Below are positions 42,887 to 52,446 of a DNA stretch of 64,000 nt, piece after piece. Position 1 is the first letter of the stretch. Every line of letters begins with the position of its first letter. The position numbers and the translations under genes were made by a program. Source of the DNA: Candidatus Ribeiella danica (GTDB taxonomy: Bacteria; Chloroflexota; Chloroflexia; Chloroflexales; Roseiflexaceae); contig JADKFS010000001.1 of NCBI GenBank assembly GCA_016717335.1, positions 2,108,001 to 2,172,000 of the forward strand. Reading direction: 5' to 3'. Under the pieces are notes generated by a model. It searched no databases. It saw only the letters and a list, made by a program, of their open reading frames with translations, and was not told where the DNA came from.

Positions 42887-45800
42887 TCAAAAAGACATTA
42901 CCTGCGGAGCGACCAGAAACATGTCGGCTACGTCGTCGCCCACATCGATGTCGGCGCCGACGTCGAGCGCTTCCAGCAGAGCCGCGCGGGCCGCCTGGGT
43001 TGCTGCATCGGCCAGCTGCGCGCGGATGCTCGCGCGGCGCGCCGCGTCGTCGCCGGCCTGCGACTGGATATCGGCGATCTGCGCCCAGGCATACGCCCCG
43101 CGCACGTCGATCTGGTCGGTCTGGAGCCAGGCGACCGGCAGCGTCTCGCCGGCGCCCGGCAGCGCGGGGTTATTCGGCCGGATCTCAAAACCGGCCAGCG
43201 TGTCGGCGACCGCGCCCGGCGCCTGAAGGTCCGGCTTCAGCCGCCCGCCCCACAGCGCGGCCGGCGCGCGTTTCAAGATCGGCGTGTACGCGAACTCATG
43301 CTCCACCGCGACGCCGCCGTAGGTGATGCTGATGCTCAAGGCCGAGTCCAGGTCGCCGGCCGCCACGTCCATCGGCCCGACGCCAACCGCGCCAAGGTGT
43401 CGCGACGTGTCCGAGGTCGCCTGCGCGATCGGCCCGGCTGGGCTGTCGGCGCGAAACGGGAGCGGCCTGGCCTGCGCGTCCGCGCCGTCGAAGTAGCACT
43501 GGCCGAAGGCCAGCTCCTGCTTGATGTGCGCCCTGGACGACGGGATCGCCGATTGGGCCACCAGCACAAACCGCAGCGGGTCGATCACCCACAGGTCGGC
43601 CGCGCCGTCCTGCGGGATGGCGCGCGCCAAGCCCTCCTGCGCGGCGATGCTGCACGCGGCGATCTGGTTGTCCGGAATGGGCGTGGCTCCAGCCGCGCGC
43701 TTGTGGTAGGGTAGGAACGAGGCTTTGAACGTCGGCCAGTCGAGCGGCGCGGGCTGTCTGGCCGCATGGCCGAAGGAGACGTCGAACGAGATGATCCAGA
43801 GCTTGACGTGCGCTGTGCCGGAGAACTCCGGCCCCCACAGCCGCAGGTCGGCGCCCACGTCCACGCTGATGTGGTGCGTGCCAAACAAGTGGAAGGTGTA
43901 GTCGACCCGGATCTGCACGTAGGCCGCGGCGTCATAGTAGTACGGCTTCCAGGCCACCAGAAAATCGGCGCCGGCGCTGAACCAGACCTTCAGATTATCG
44001 CTCTCCCACGTGATCTGGAGCTGGCCGCCGGCCATCAGGGCGGATGAGGTCAGCGCGAAGTAGCCCTGGCCCTTGATCGAGAGCTGCGGGTTGACCTGCC
44101 AGTTGATGCCCAGGCGCGGCACGCTCGGGTAGTGCGGCGGCGGGATGAAGCGCGGGTGGTAGCCGCCGAGCGTGTAGACGAAATCTCCGGCGTGCTCGCC
44201 GGCGAACCACGCGTAGAATGCGCAGCCGCCGGTCAGCCGGCAGCCGCGCGAGAGAATGTACGAGTCGCCGGTCAGCTGCGCCTGAACGCCCAGGAAGCCC
44301 TGCGAGGGTAGGAAGGTGGCCTTGAAGGCCAGACGCACCTCGGCCACCGGGCTGACGGCCTGCTCGCCTGCCACCGGGGTCGGGGCGATCATGGCCGAGA
44401 GACCCAGCACCTCGACCGCCACCTCGTCGCCGACGCTGACGGTCAGCAGCGCCACCGAGTCGATCAGCTTGAACGAGGTGAAGGTGATGCCGAGCGCGAA
44501 GAAGTACCGGCCGTTAGCCGGCGGCAGGTACTGCCCGATCCGGGCCAGCTCCTGCATCAGCTGGTTTGAGTCGCCCAGGCTCGGGCGCGGGCCGGCGGCG
44601 GCGGCCTGGACCAGCGGGAACTGCGCGACCTGGTCGATCGTCGGCCTGCGCAGGTCGCGGTTGTAGCCAAAGCCGGCCGCCAGCCCGGTGACGAAAAAGA
44701 ACGCCGGGCCGCCGATCGGCGCGTCGAGCGTGGCGTAGACGAACAGCGACGGGTAGCCGTTCAGATAGGCGTACGAGCCGAGCGCCGAGAGCGTGAGCTT
44801 GTTGGTCTTGAGCAGCGCCGCGCCGTCGTACTCGTCGTAGGGTCGCCCGGCGGCATCGGTGCGCGCGACGCGCAGCAGCGCCCCGGCGATCGTCAGCGCG
44901 TCGCTCTGGTAGGCGATCGCCAGGCCGCGCAGGCTGAAGACCGGCGCGAAGTGGTCGAGCGGCGAGCCGACCGCCAGGCCCTCCAGAGTCATGCTGACCC
45001 CTCCGGCTTCCAGCGTGGCGTCCAGCAAGAACCAGGCGGCGCCATCCTTGTACTGCACGCCGACGCGCGCGAAGTAGACCGGGCCGAACGCGCGCTGCAC
45101 CGTGAACCAGCGCGTGTTGTCCACCACCGCCAGCGCCGTATCCGTGCCGGAGGTCGTGCTGCTGGTCGCGCTCGCCGCCGTGTCGGCCGCGATCGGCAGC
45201 GTGAGCGGCACGGCAGTGCCGCCGAGCCGCAGCGCCGCCGACAGTGTCAGGCCTTGCTGGAGCGCAGGCGGCGGCGTCGCGCCATCGGCGGGCGCGGGGA
45301 AGGTGGGCAGGGCGGCCACGCCCGCCGGCAGCAGCGCGCTGAAGGCCGCCACGTCGTCGCCGGAGAGCGCGCGCGAGGCCACCAGGATGCGCAGATCGTC
45401 CACCGCGAGTGTCTGGTCGGGCGCGAACACCTGGCCGACGAGCGGCAGCTGCGCGAGGTTGATCGACGCGCCGAGGTCCAGGCCGAAGAGGAACGACGTG
45501 ACGTCGCCCTGCTTGCGGAAGGCGAAGATCACGTCCTTCAGATCGATCGCCAGGCTCTCGGGGATCGCGCTCGCGAGATCGGGCGAGACATACGCAACCA
45601 GGTCCCTGACCCGGATGCTGCGCAGCGCGCCGGTGTGGCCGTAGGTTGCGACGAACACGTCGGACGCCGCATTCTGGACGAAGCGCAGGTCGAAGACCAG
45701 CTCGCCGATCGTGATCTGGCCGCCGAAGGTCTTGATATAGTCGCCCGCGGCGTGCCTGAGGTCGATCGCGAGCGTCATGGCGATGTCGGTGCCGGCAACC

Positions 45801-47473
45801 GAAAACGTAGTCTCGCCGGCGAACGAGAAGTCCTTCGTGGCGGTGTTGAACGCGGCGTGCAGGTTCTGGATTGTCAGATCTTTGAGCGCGCCAGGCAGCG
45901 TGGTGGCACCGAACGTCTTTGCCAGGTCGTCGATCAGCGCGCCGATCGGGATGGCCTGGCCGGGGCCGGTGCTGCCGGCGAACTGCCAGCCGCTGGCTGA
46001 GCCAGGATAGTGGGCGGACAGCGCAATGTCAACTCCTCCAACATAAAATAGCCCGCGAACCAAGGCCGATATTCCGGCGCCCACGCTGTAGTCGACAAAG
46101 AAATACACCTCCGCGATCCCGAGCGCTAGCTTCGGGATGGGGATCGGCCAATACCCCGCCAGCTCCGCGCTGATCGAATACTGCTGCGGCGCCAGCATCA
46201 CGTCGAGCTCATCGATCTCGATATCGGGGAGATCCGGAGCTGTGTCAAGAAATAGCTCCGCCAGCTCTTTCAAGAGCAGGCGAGTCCCCGCTTTGAGCGT
46301 GCCCTGGACGATCCAATTTGGATAGCGCGCCTCAAGCTGCAGCACACCGTGGTCGCCGATCGCAAGCTCGCCATCCACGCGCATGTCGCCAGATTTGCTG
46401 CCGAAGGGATCGAAAAGCGTGAATAGCAGGCGCAGATTTTGCAGCTGTACCGTCTTGTTGGTGCTGCTCACGTGCAGCACCGTCCAGGGATTAACACTGC
46501 GTACCCCAATGCCAACCAGTGTCACCTTGTGCTCGTACTGTAGATTGAAATCGAAGAAAAAGCGGTCGAGCTCTACCATAGTCTCGATCTGAAAGCCATC
46601 GCGCGGAAGGTAAGCCGCTAGCCCAACCTGCCCGCTCAGCGCTTTCAGCTCATCAAGAGCCGCCTTGCCGAAATCGGCGAGATCGGCGCTAAAATGAAAA
46701 TCCTCGTTGAGGCTGGTCATTTGAGCTTCGATCGGGATTTTTCTTGCCGTTCCCTGGGCGGTAAATGGAATCTCCGCGTTGATCTGGATGTAGGGAATGG
46801 CGTAGTAAGTGTCTCGCCGCGCGTTGTACCCGAGGTAATTGCTCACCTTGAACGACAGGCGCTCAACCCTGGCCACCTCCAGCTCGACCGAGGGGCTGGG
46901 GGGCGCATCCAGGTCGATCCCATAAAATATGGAGCCTTGCTGGCCGATATCGACCGGCCCTGCGAGCATCTGGCTTTGGCGGCCTACCAGAGCGGCCAAC
47001 CCGCCAGTCGTGGCGGCGAGATCGACCAGCCCCTCAAGGATCATCCCTGGCCCGCGGCCATCCTGGCCCTGGTGCGAGCAAAGGTAGATCTGCGGCGGCG
47101 AGGATGGCGAAAAGAGCAGATCGGCGGCGAAGGTGTGCTCGAACGGGGGAAATCCGGTCGCCAGATTCCAATGGCTATCGCCGGTGGCAATCAGGCGCAG
47201 CGCGACCTCCGCGCCCACCAGCGAAAATTGTAGCTCGACCGCCATTCCATTGACTGGAAAAGAGACGCCGGTGCCCGTGACCCGAACGACGATCGCCGCC
47301 GCCGCATCCTCATCGGGAATAGCTGCGTCGCTCAGGAGGATCGTACGATCGGGGAGGAAATCATCGGATAGCCGATCGATCGCGTGCGACTGAAGCACGG
47401 TTGTCGCAAGCGAAAACCGCCTGTCGCCAAGCAGGCCGCCCCTCACGATGCCGCGCAGCGTTTCTGGTTCCAT
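42887..47473 (-). CDS. Giant DUF6603-type protein (1528 aa)
   Basis: The long beta-rich sequence contains what I recall as DUF6603 marks: GGYHPRFIPPPHYPSVPRLG, followed by W-QVNPQLSIKGQGYFALTSSALMAGG, then WFSAGADFLVAWKPYYYDAAAYVQIRV and GTHHISVDVGADLRLWGPEFSGTAHVKLWI. The N-terminal 700 residues repeat short amphipathic beta strands alternating with hydrophobic turns. No signal peptide, no obvious catalytic site; it could be a large beta-solenoid or lipid/ligand-binding tube, which is inference. The start ATG 47473 lies 15 nt after the MBL stop. The 5' part (46.0-47.5 kb) looks lower in GC than the 3' part, hinting at a recombinant gene. Confidence 0.85.
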   Translation of the reverse strand: MEPETLRGIVRGGLLGDRRFSLATTVLQSHAIDRLSDDFLPDRTILLSDAAIPDEDAAAAIVVRVTGTGVSFPVNGMAVELQFSLVGAEVALRLIATGDSHWNLATGFPPFEHTFAADLLFSPSSPPQIYLCSHQGQDGRGPGMILEGLVDLAATTGGLAALVGRQSQMLAGPVDIGQQGSIFYGIDLDAPPSPSVELEVARVERLSFKVSNYLGYNARRDTYYAIPYIQINAEIPFTAQGTARKIPIEAQMTSLNEDFHFSADLADFGKAALDELKALSGQVGLAAYLPRDGFQIETMVELDRFFFDFNLQYEHKVTLVGIGVRSVNPWTVLHVSSTNKTVQLQNLRLLFTLFDPFGSKSGDMRVDGELAIGDHGVLQLEARYPNWIVQGTLKAGTRLLLKELAELFLDTAPDLPDIEIDELDVMLAPQQYSISAELAGYWPIPIPKLALGIAEVYFFVDYSVGAGISALVRGLFYVGGVDIALSAHYPGSASGWQFAGSTGPGQAIPIGALIDDLAKTFGATTLPGALKDLTIQNLHAAFNTATKDFSFAGETTFSVAGTDIAMTLAIDLRHAAGDYIKTFGGQITIGELVFDLRFVQNAASDVFVATYGHTGALRSIRVRDLVAYVSPDLASAIPESLAIDLKDVIFAFRKQGDVTSFLFGLDLGASINLAQLPLVGQVFAPDQTLAVDDLRILVASRALSGDDVAAFSALLPAGVAALPTFPAPADGATPPPALQQGLTLSAALRLGGTAVPLTLPIAADTAASATSSTTSGTDTALAVVDNTRWFTVQRAFGPVYFARVGVQYKDGAAWFLLDATLEAGGVSMTLEGLAVGSPLDHFAPVFSLRGLAIAYQSDALTIAGALLRVARTDAAGRPYDEYDGAALLKTNKLTLSALGSYAYLNGYPSLFVYATLDAPIGGPAFFFVTGLAAGFGYNRDLRRPTIDQVAQFPLVQAAAAGPRPSLGDSNQLMQELARIGQYLPPANGRYFFALGITFTSFKLIDSVALLTVSVGDEVAVEVLGLSAMIAPTPVAGEQAVSPVAEVRLAFKATFLPSQGFLGVQAQLTGDSYILSRGCRLTGGCAFYAWFAGEHAGDFVYTLGGYHPRFIPPPHYPSVPRLGINWQVNPQLSIKGQGYFALTSSALMAGGQLQITWESDNLKVWFSAGADFLVAWKPYYYDAAAYVQIRVDYTFHLFGTHHISVDVGADLRLWGPEFSGTAHVKLWIISFDVSFGHAARQPAPLDWPTFKASFLPYHKRAAGATPIPDNQIAACSIAAQEGLARAIPQDGAADLWVIDPLRFVLVAQSAIPSSRAHIKQELAFGQCYFDGADAQARPLPFRADSPAGPIAQATSDTSRHLGAVGVGPMDVAAGDLDSALSISITYGGVAVEHEFAYTPILKRAPAALWGGRLKPDLQAPGAVADTLAGFEIRPNNPALPGAGETLPVAWLQTDQIDVRGAYAWAQIADIQSQAGDDAARRASIRAQLADAATQAARAALLEALDVGADIDVGDDVADMFLVAPQVMSF

Positions 47474-47488
47474 AGAGCGCTCGCTTTA

Positions 47489-48898
47489 TTACCCGGTTCC
47501 ATCAAAGTAGTACCAGATGTGCCCATCGATACCAGTGAGACGAATCTCTTGCGTGCTTACTTCCTGATACAAGGCATATTTCATCGCGTTTCCAGGCGAA
47601 TTCAGCCCATCCAGTACGATAATCCCATTAAAATTTTCGGCTATGGGGTGTCTAACGTAGCGCGCGGGGCGCATTTGGTTATCCGACTCGGTTATAAAAG
47701 TAACCGCCCCACTGGCCCATTCACTCTTTAAGCGTTCAAAGTCCACGGCTGTTATCTCTTTCCAGTAGTGTATTCGATGTGCTGGATAGACTTTTGCGTG
47801 GTTTTTCGCGCGCGTAACCATATTGAATGTCGGCAGGTGGTGGGCATGTTCGAGGAGTTGGACGCTGACGATCGCCTGCTTCGGCTTCGCTCCACCGAAG
47901 ATTGTGTCCCTGCCGTTGACTGAGTACCTGCATCCATCGATAAAGTCGCTTGAGAACGATGTATTGCTGCCGTGATGCGGAACCTGGATGAGAGTCAGGC
48001 TCTCCAGATCTTTTGGGCTTGGATAGTTTCGAATCAAATACTTCTCTGTACTAACGGTCGCATCACCACAGATCAGAAATTTCTCGACGCCAAACTTAAT
48101 CAGCGTCACAAGACTGCCAGCATTTCTGCCATCCTGATCCGATGTATCTACTTCATTAGGGTCCTTGGGCACGTTTCCCGCAATAATTTTTATCGACCAG
48201 TCTGTTCCATTGTCTGCCCGGCCCTCGCAGATCACAAGACCGGATCGATCAATGACGCGCTCGCTATGATCTTGTTCGGCAAACGGCTGGCGTTGATTAA
48301 CGATCGCTTCAGCAGATGGTTTGGTCCACACGTCAACCTTGGCTGCCTCGCTGTTCAGCGTCACGCAGTAAAGCTTTTGAACTTTGAGGTGTTGATAGAT
48401 TGCATCGTTACAGGCGGTGATTGCATACTGTCGCAGGGGGGAGCGTTTGAAATCGTCGCGGGCACGCGAGGGATCACTAAAATAGACGTTGTTGACGGTT
48501 ATCCTTTTGAACTCCTTGGCGGGTCTGGGGCGTTTCGTCGACACGCCACTGGGAGCGTCGGCGTCAACCCCATAGCTGAAGCCCATTCGCTTCGCGCCGA
48601 GCAGCTCGGCTACCTTGCTTACATGATCTTTGTCAGGGTGGGTCAGGATCAGCGCCTCAAGGCCGCGCTCAGCCCCGACGAGGCCAAAAACATCCGGGCC
48701 GCGGAGGAGCTCCGCTATAACGTCCCACGAGCTGTCGCTCTCTTCCGCCTTGGAGCCACAGTCGATCATGACGTGTCTTCCATCTGGACATGTAATCACA
48801 CAGCAGTCGCCCTGGCCCATGGAGACAAACAGAAACTGAAAGATGTCCTTGCTCCATTTAGCGTCAGCCGCGGCGACAGATGGTTGACGTACATCCAT
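47489..48898 (-). CDS. ComEC/Rec2-like metallo-beta-lactamase fold hydrolase
   Basis: About 469 aa. The MBL-fold marks are FLFVSMGQGDCCVITCPDGRHVMIDCGS-type N-terminus, metal motif LTHPDKDHVSKV (HxxxDH), a later Asp in KFLICGDAT, and VPHHGSNTSFSS. No membrane helices, so it is the soluble MBL part related to the ComEC C-terminal domain; such proteins are often found in phage-defence and conflict islands. It may act on nucleic acid or on a phosphoester. The GC content is about half, well below the neighbours. GTG 48910 is an alternative start. It is placed between the LamG repeat protein and the DUF6603-type giant. Confidence 0.87.
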   Translation of the reverse strand: MDVRQPSVAAADAKWSKDIFQFLFVSMGQGDCCVITCPDGRHVMIDCGSKAEESDSSWDVIAELLRGPDVFGLVGAERGLEALILTHPDKDHVSKVAELLGAKRMGFSYGVDADAPSGVSTKRPRPAKEFKRITVNNVYFSDPSRARDDFKRSPLRQYAITACNDAIYQHLKVQKLYCVTLNSEAAKVDVWTKPSAEAIVNQRQPFAEQDHSERVIDRSGLVICEGRADNGTDWSIKIIAGNVPKDPNEVDTSDQDGRNAGSLVTLIKFGVEKFLICGDATVSTEKYLIRNYPSPKDLESLTLIQVPHHGSNTSFSSDFIDGCRYSVNGRDTIFGGAKPKQAIVSVQLLEHAHHLPTFNMVTRAKNHAKVYPAHRIHYWKEITAVDFERLKSEWASGAVTFITESDNQMRPARYVRHPIAENFNGIIVLDGLNSPGNAMKYALYQEVSTQEIRLTGIDGHIWYYFDGTG

Positions 48899-49070
48899 AG
48901 CACGTGTCACTTTCGATCGCTAGTGTGACCCGCTATAGCAGTGGGCAGTCGGTAGGAGCCAGTCGGCAGTACGACGGATCGCATCACAACGGCATCTCGT
49001 TCGTGCGTAGTGGCTCAATGCTTTTGCTCACAGCTATAAGGGTTCATACATGTAGTATTTCAGCCACTTT

Positions 49071-49163
49071 GAGCGTGTCAGGCTGAGCTGCAGCGAAGCA
49101 TCTCTTGATCGTCCTGTAGAGCGAGATGCTTCGCTGCGGCTGCCGCCTCCGCTCAGCAGCGCG
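49071..49163. repeat. GCGAAGCATCTC-type intergenic inverted repeat
   Basis: GCAGCGAAGCATCTC (49092-49106) and GAGATGCTTCGCTGC (about 49123-49137) are 15-bp perfect inverted arms, preceded by GTGTCAGGCTGAGC. This is a dispersed repeat type found between genes in many Chloroflexota and other environmental genomes, as I recall. It separates the MBL gene from the LamG-repeat gene. Confidence 0.7.
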
Positions 49164-49172
49164 CCGACGCGC

Positions 49173-52163
49173 TCAGCCATCGCGCTCGACCTCGACCCGC
49201 AGCTGCTCGACATCCGCCCGCACGGCCTTGACCTCCCAGTCGAACTCGCCTTCGTCGCGGTCGGCGTAGACGGTGAGCGCGCCGCCGACGATCGCGTCGT
49301 AGCTCAGCAGAAAGGGCTCGCGGCCCCTGGGCGTGAACATCGCCGTGCGGCCATCCTTGCGCGTCAGCGCCTCGAAGTACTCCGGCAGGCGGATGCGCGC
49401 CGCGCCATCCACGAGCCGCGCCGTGCCGCGGTAGTACACCCCGTTCTCCGGGCCTTCCAGGCAGGCGTGGACAAGATCGCGCCCCGGCACGGTCGGGTGC
49501 GCGATGCGGAAGAACTTCGTGAACGACGACACGAAGCCGTCGACGCGCAGCTGGCCGTAGACGTGCAGCGGCGCCGCCGGCGCCGTGGTGCCGATGCCGA
49601 CGTTGCCGGCGGAATCGATGATCACGCGATCGACGAGCGCGCCATTGGAGGCGGTCTGGAAGCGCAGGTCGCCGGCATTGTAGCCGCCGCCGGGGCGCGA
49701 CGCGATTGCCGCCGCGTACTTCTTCTCCGCTCCGTTCTTCCAGACAATCCGGCTCTCCTGCGTCGCGCCGGGGCCGTCGTTGAACAGCGACACGAAGTTC
49801 GCCTGCTGGCCGTCGCCGCCCGTAAGCTTGATCTCCAGCTTCTCGGTTGGCGTCGTCGTGCCGACGCCGACGCTTGCGCCCGCGCCGTAGTTGCCGGCCA
49901 GCGTGATCGCCGGCTCGTTGGTGTAGTAGTGATTGGGCGCGTACAGAAAGACCCGGGTGCGCAGATCGTCGTTCTGGTACTTGGGCTCCAGCTCCAGCAG
50001 CGTGCGATTGGTGTCGCCCCACGCGTAATCGGTCAGGATCTTGAATCGCGCGCCCACCGCCAATTGCCCCCCGACACTCGTCGCGCCAGTCACGCGAAGT
50101 TGCGTCGCGGTCAGCGGCCCCTCGACGCGCGCCTCGCCCTTGACGTGCAGCGGCGCCGCCGGCTCGGTCGTGCCGATGCCGACGCTCGCGCCCGCGCCAT
50201 AGTTGCCGGCCAGCGTGATCGCCGGCACGTTGGTGTAGTAGTGATTGGGCGCGTACAGGAAGACCCGGGTGCGCAGATCGTCGTTCTGGTACTTGGGCTC
50301 CAGCGCGAGCAGCGTGCGATTGGGCTCGCCCCACGCGTGATCGGTCAGGATCTTGAATCGCGCGTCCACCGCCAATTGCCCCCCGGCATTTGCCTCGCCA
50401 GTCACGCGCAGTTGCGTCGCGGTCAGCAGCCCCTCGACGCGCGCCTCGCCCTTGACGTGCAGTTTGGCCTGCGGCGTCGTCGTGCCGATGCCCACGTTCT
50501 GGCCCACGACCAGCAGCGGCCCCTTCTCGACCGTGCGGAAGAACTGGCCGTCCCAGTAGCCGGGAATGTTTTCGTAGCGCACGTACAGGTTGGTCTGGCC
50601 GGATGGCAGCGACGAAATGATATTGCTGATTGTGAGCTGCACCACGTGGCCGGGCGCCAGGCCGGGCTCGGCCTTGTTGAGATGCGTCAGCGTCCACTGG
50701 GGCGAATTGCCCATGGTTTCTTTCTGGATGTGCCAGTCGCTCTCGACCTTGTGGTCGCTGCCCCAATCCGCGCCGGCCACGGTAATCGCGCTCACCTGAT
50801 CCACGGTTCCAAGCGCCCAGTCGCCCGCGACGTCGAACGAGATGATGAACTTCGAGGGGGTCGGGCTGTCGAACGGGTTCAGCGCGATCGTGTCGGTCGG
50901 CGAGACGTTGCTGAGCCGCAGGGTCAGGCTGTTCGGCGTCCGGCCGTCGTTCAGGATGGTGCTGGAGCCGATGAAGCCGACGTTGATCGGCAGGGTCTTC
51001 TTGCCGCGCTGGTTGACGATCTCGAGATGCTTGATCCGGTTCCCGCCGAGCGGGATCGTCTCGCCCCGGTACTGCATCTGCTTGTAGGAGAGCTCCACGC
51101 GCGTGCCGCGCGTGCCGCCGCCCGGGTCGGCGCTGATGTGCTGCAGGTGCAGCTCGATCGTCGCGGATGGCTGGAGCAGCTGCGGCTCCGCGCTCAGCAG
51201 GTAGAGCGACACGCCGCCGTCGGTCCGTCGTGCCGCGGCGAGCTTCCAGCCGGATTCTTCGAGCGCGAGCTGCGCCAGCGTCGCCGCCGAGAGCGTGCCC
51301 GGCCGGAACTTCAGCTCGAAGTGGTGGTTGTCGGCCGAGGCGGCGCCGGGGCTGCGCGACGCGGCCAGCTCGATCACCTGCCGCGAGGTGTTGGTGATGC
51401 CCAGGCGCAGGTTGTCGGTCTGCGGGTCGTCGTCGATATACAGCACATCCTGGTCGTCGGCGTCGCGCAGGTAGAAGTCGAGCGGGCTGCTGGTCCGGAA
51501 GGTCGCGATCGCCGTGCGATCGTCGTCGATGTCTCGCGCGATCTCCTCGGCCGCCAGCGCGCGGCTGTAGATCCGCAGGTTGGCGACCTGGCCGTGGTAG
51601 AAATAGGCCCCCGGCATATACGCGCCGAGCGTCACCCGCACTGCCGCCGGGATCGGCCTGGTCATGCCCGTGTTGAGGTGCCAGAGCGCGCCGTTGAGGT
51701 AGATCCGCATCTCGCCGGCGGCGTCCTTCGTGAACGCCCAGTGACCCCACGCGCCCTTGTAGTCGCCGGGCTGGGCGCCCTTCTGCATGTGGTCGTAGTC
51801 CCTGCCGTCGCTGCCGCAGTCGAACGAGATCGTGCCATCTCCCCAGGGCAGGTGAACGTTCAGGGTGCGCACGTCGTTCGCGTCCAGGGCGCACAGGATC
51901 GAGGTGTTGGCGGGCAGCGCCGCGTCGCCCCTGGCCCAGAAGCTCGCGGTGATCGAGCTTCCGGCCGGGATGCTCTGCGTCGGCAGCGCGAGCGTGGTGT
52001 GACCATCCAGATCCAGGCAGCTGCCGAAGGTGTCGTCGGGCAGGATGCGCGGGTTGCCGTTTGCAAGGCCGTCGTTGCCGTTGCCGGACGCGTCGAGCAC
52101 GCGCCCGTCCTCGATCTCGTCGAAGGGGTAGAACAGGACGAGCTGCTGGCTGGATGGGCTCAT
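49173..52163 (-). CDS. LamG/concanavalin-type protein with tail-fibre-like VGIGTTTP repeats (996 aa)
   Basis: ATG 52163 is chosen because GAGGAAG lies 5-6 nt upstream, although the frame opens earlier. Residues about 10-210 form a LamG-like jelly roll (LVLFYPFDEIEDGRVLDASGNGNDG, GSCLDLDGHTTLALP, ITASFWARGD, HWAFTKDAAGEMRIYLNG, YHGQVANLRIYSRALAAEEIARD). The middle has an Ig-like beta region. The C-terminal third has repeated VGIGTTTP-AKLHVKGEARVEG modules typical of phage or bacteriocin tail fibres and collar proteins. The last part (HPTVPGRDLVHACLEGPENGVYYRGTARL ... LPEYFEALTRKDG) is that of fibre chaperone-like ends. No signal peptide is visible. Probably an exposed receptor-binding or surface protein. 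Confidence 0.85.
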   Translation of the reverse strand: MSPSSQQLVLFYPFDEIEDGRVLDASGNGNDGLANGNPRILPDDTFGSCLDLDGHTTLALPTQSIPAGSSITASFWARGDAALPANTSILCALDANDVRTLNVHLPWGDGTISFDCGSDGRDYDHMQKGAQPGDYKGAWGHWAFTKDAAGEMRIYLNGALWHLNTGMTRPIPAAVRVTLGAYMPGAYFYHGQVANLRIYSRALAAEEIARDIDDDRTAIATFRTSSPLDFYLRDADDQDVLYIDDDPQTDNLRLGITNTSRQVIELAASRSPGAASADNHHFELKFRPGTLSAATLAQLALEESGWKLAAARRTDGGVSLYLLSAEPQLLQPSATIELHLQHISADPGGGTRGTRVELSYKQMQYRGETIPLGGNRIKHLEIVNQRGKKTLPINVGFIGSSTILNDGRTPNSLTLRLSNVSPTDTIALNPFDSPTPSKFIISFDVAGDWALGTVDQVSAITVAGADWGSDHKVESDWHIQKETMGNSPQWTLTHLNKAEPGLAPGHVVQLTISNIISSLPSGQTNLYVRYENIPGYWDGQFFRTVEKGPLLVVGQNVGIGTTTPQAKLHVKGEARVEGLLTATQLRVTGEANAGGQLAVDARFKILTDHAWGEPNRTLLALEPKYQNDDLRTRVFLYAPNHYYTNVPAITLAGNYGAGASVGIGTTEPAAPLHVKGEARVEGPLTATQLRVTGATSVGGQLAVGARFKILTDYAWGDTNRTLLELEPKYQNDDLRTRVFLYAPNHYYTNEPAITLAGNYGAGASVGVGTTTPTEKLEIKLTGGDGQQANFVSLFNDGPGATQESRIVWKNGAEKKYAAAIASRPGGGYNAGDLRFQTASNGALVDRVIIDSAGNVGIGTTAPAAPLHVYGQLRVDGFVSSFTKFFRIAHPTVPGRDLVHACLEGPENGVYYRGTARLVDGAARIRLPEYFEALTRKDGRTAMFTPRGREPFLLSYDAIVGGALTVYADRDEGEFDWEVKAVRADVEQLRVEVERDG
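49858..50500 (-). repeat. Tandem in-frame duplication of a 312-bp module
   Basis: Two almost identical 104-codon modules follow one another (the same segment GGTGTAGTAGTGATTGGG begins at 49920 and at 50232, 312 nt apart). Each encodes GIGTT-P...LHVKGEARVEG-LTATQLRVTG followed by FLYAPNHYYTN and ITLAGNYGAGASVG. Confidence 0.85.
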
Positions 52164-52241
52164 ACGCTTCCTCGCTATGGCGACCTGCGCGGTCGGCGCT
52201 TGTCTATCTTCGAGATTTCTCGGAGCCGGATGCGATTTCAT

Positions 52242-52274
52242 CACCCCCGCCCCCTTTTGGGGGTGTTTTTTTTT
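52242..52274 (+). terminator. Hairpin plus T-run, + orientation
   Basis: ACCCCC and GGGGGT arms with a run of nine T. It reads as an intrinsic terminator on the + strand, but the genes on both sides are on the minus strand. Function unclear. Confidence 0.35.
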
Positions 52275-52301
52275 GCAGAACGCCTGCAGATACGCTAGAA
52301 G

Positions 52302-52439
52302 CCCTCTCCCCCTGCCCCCTCTCCCGGTGGGAGAGGGGAAACGTGTTGGCTCGGCACGGGGTTTCGGCGGAGCCGAAACCCCGTGCCGAGCTGCCGTTTC
52401 CCCGCCCCTGGCAGGGGCGGGGGCAGGGGGTGGGGTGAT
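52302..52439. repeat. Three-hairpin MITE-like element, copy 2
   Basis: Same design as the 9873 and 59328 elements: outer C/G hairpins and the end GGGGCAGGGGGTGGGGTGAT, but a different central palindrome with 19-bp perfect arms (52349-52367 and 52373-52391, arm starts GCTCGGCACGGGG). It sits between the 60-aa and 996-aa genes and may affect the operon's continuity. Confidence 0.75.
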
Positions 52440-52446
52440 CCGGCCG

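Noticed and set aside
48936..48975. GGCAGTC-like repeats near 48943 as another heptamer element
   Set aside because: The copies are direct rather than inverted and too degenerate to separate from chance.
49467..52298. A 943-codon + strand frame opposite the LamG repeat gene
   Set aside because: It is antisense, Arg-rich and has no recognisable motif, whereas the minus frame has LamG and VGIGTTTP modules and a good ribosome site.
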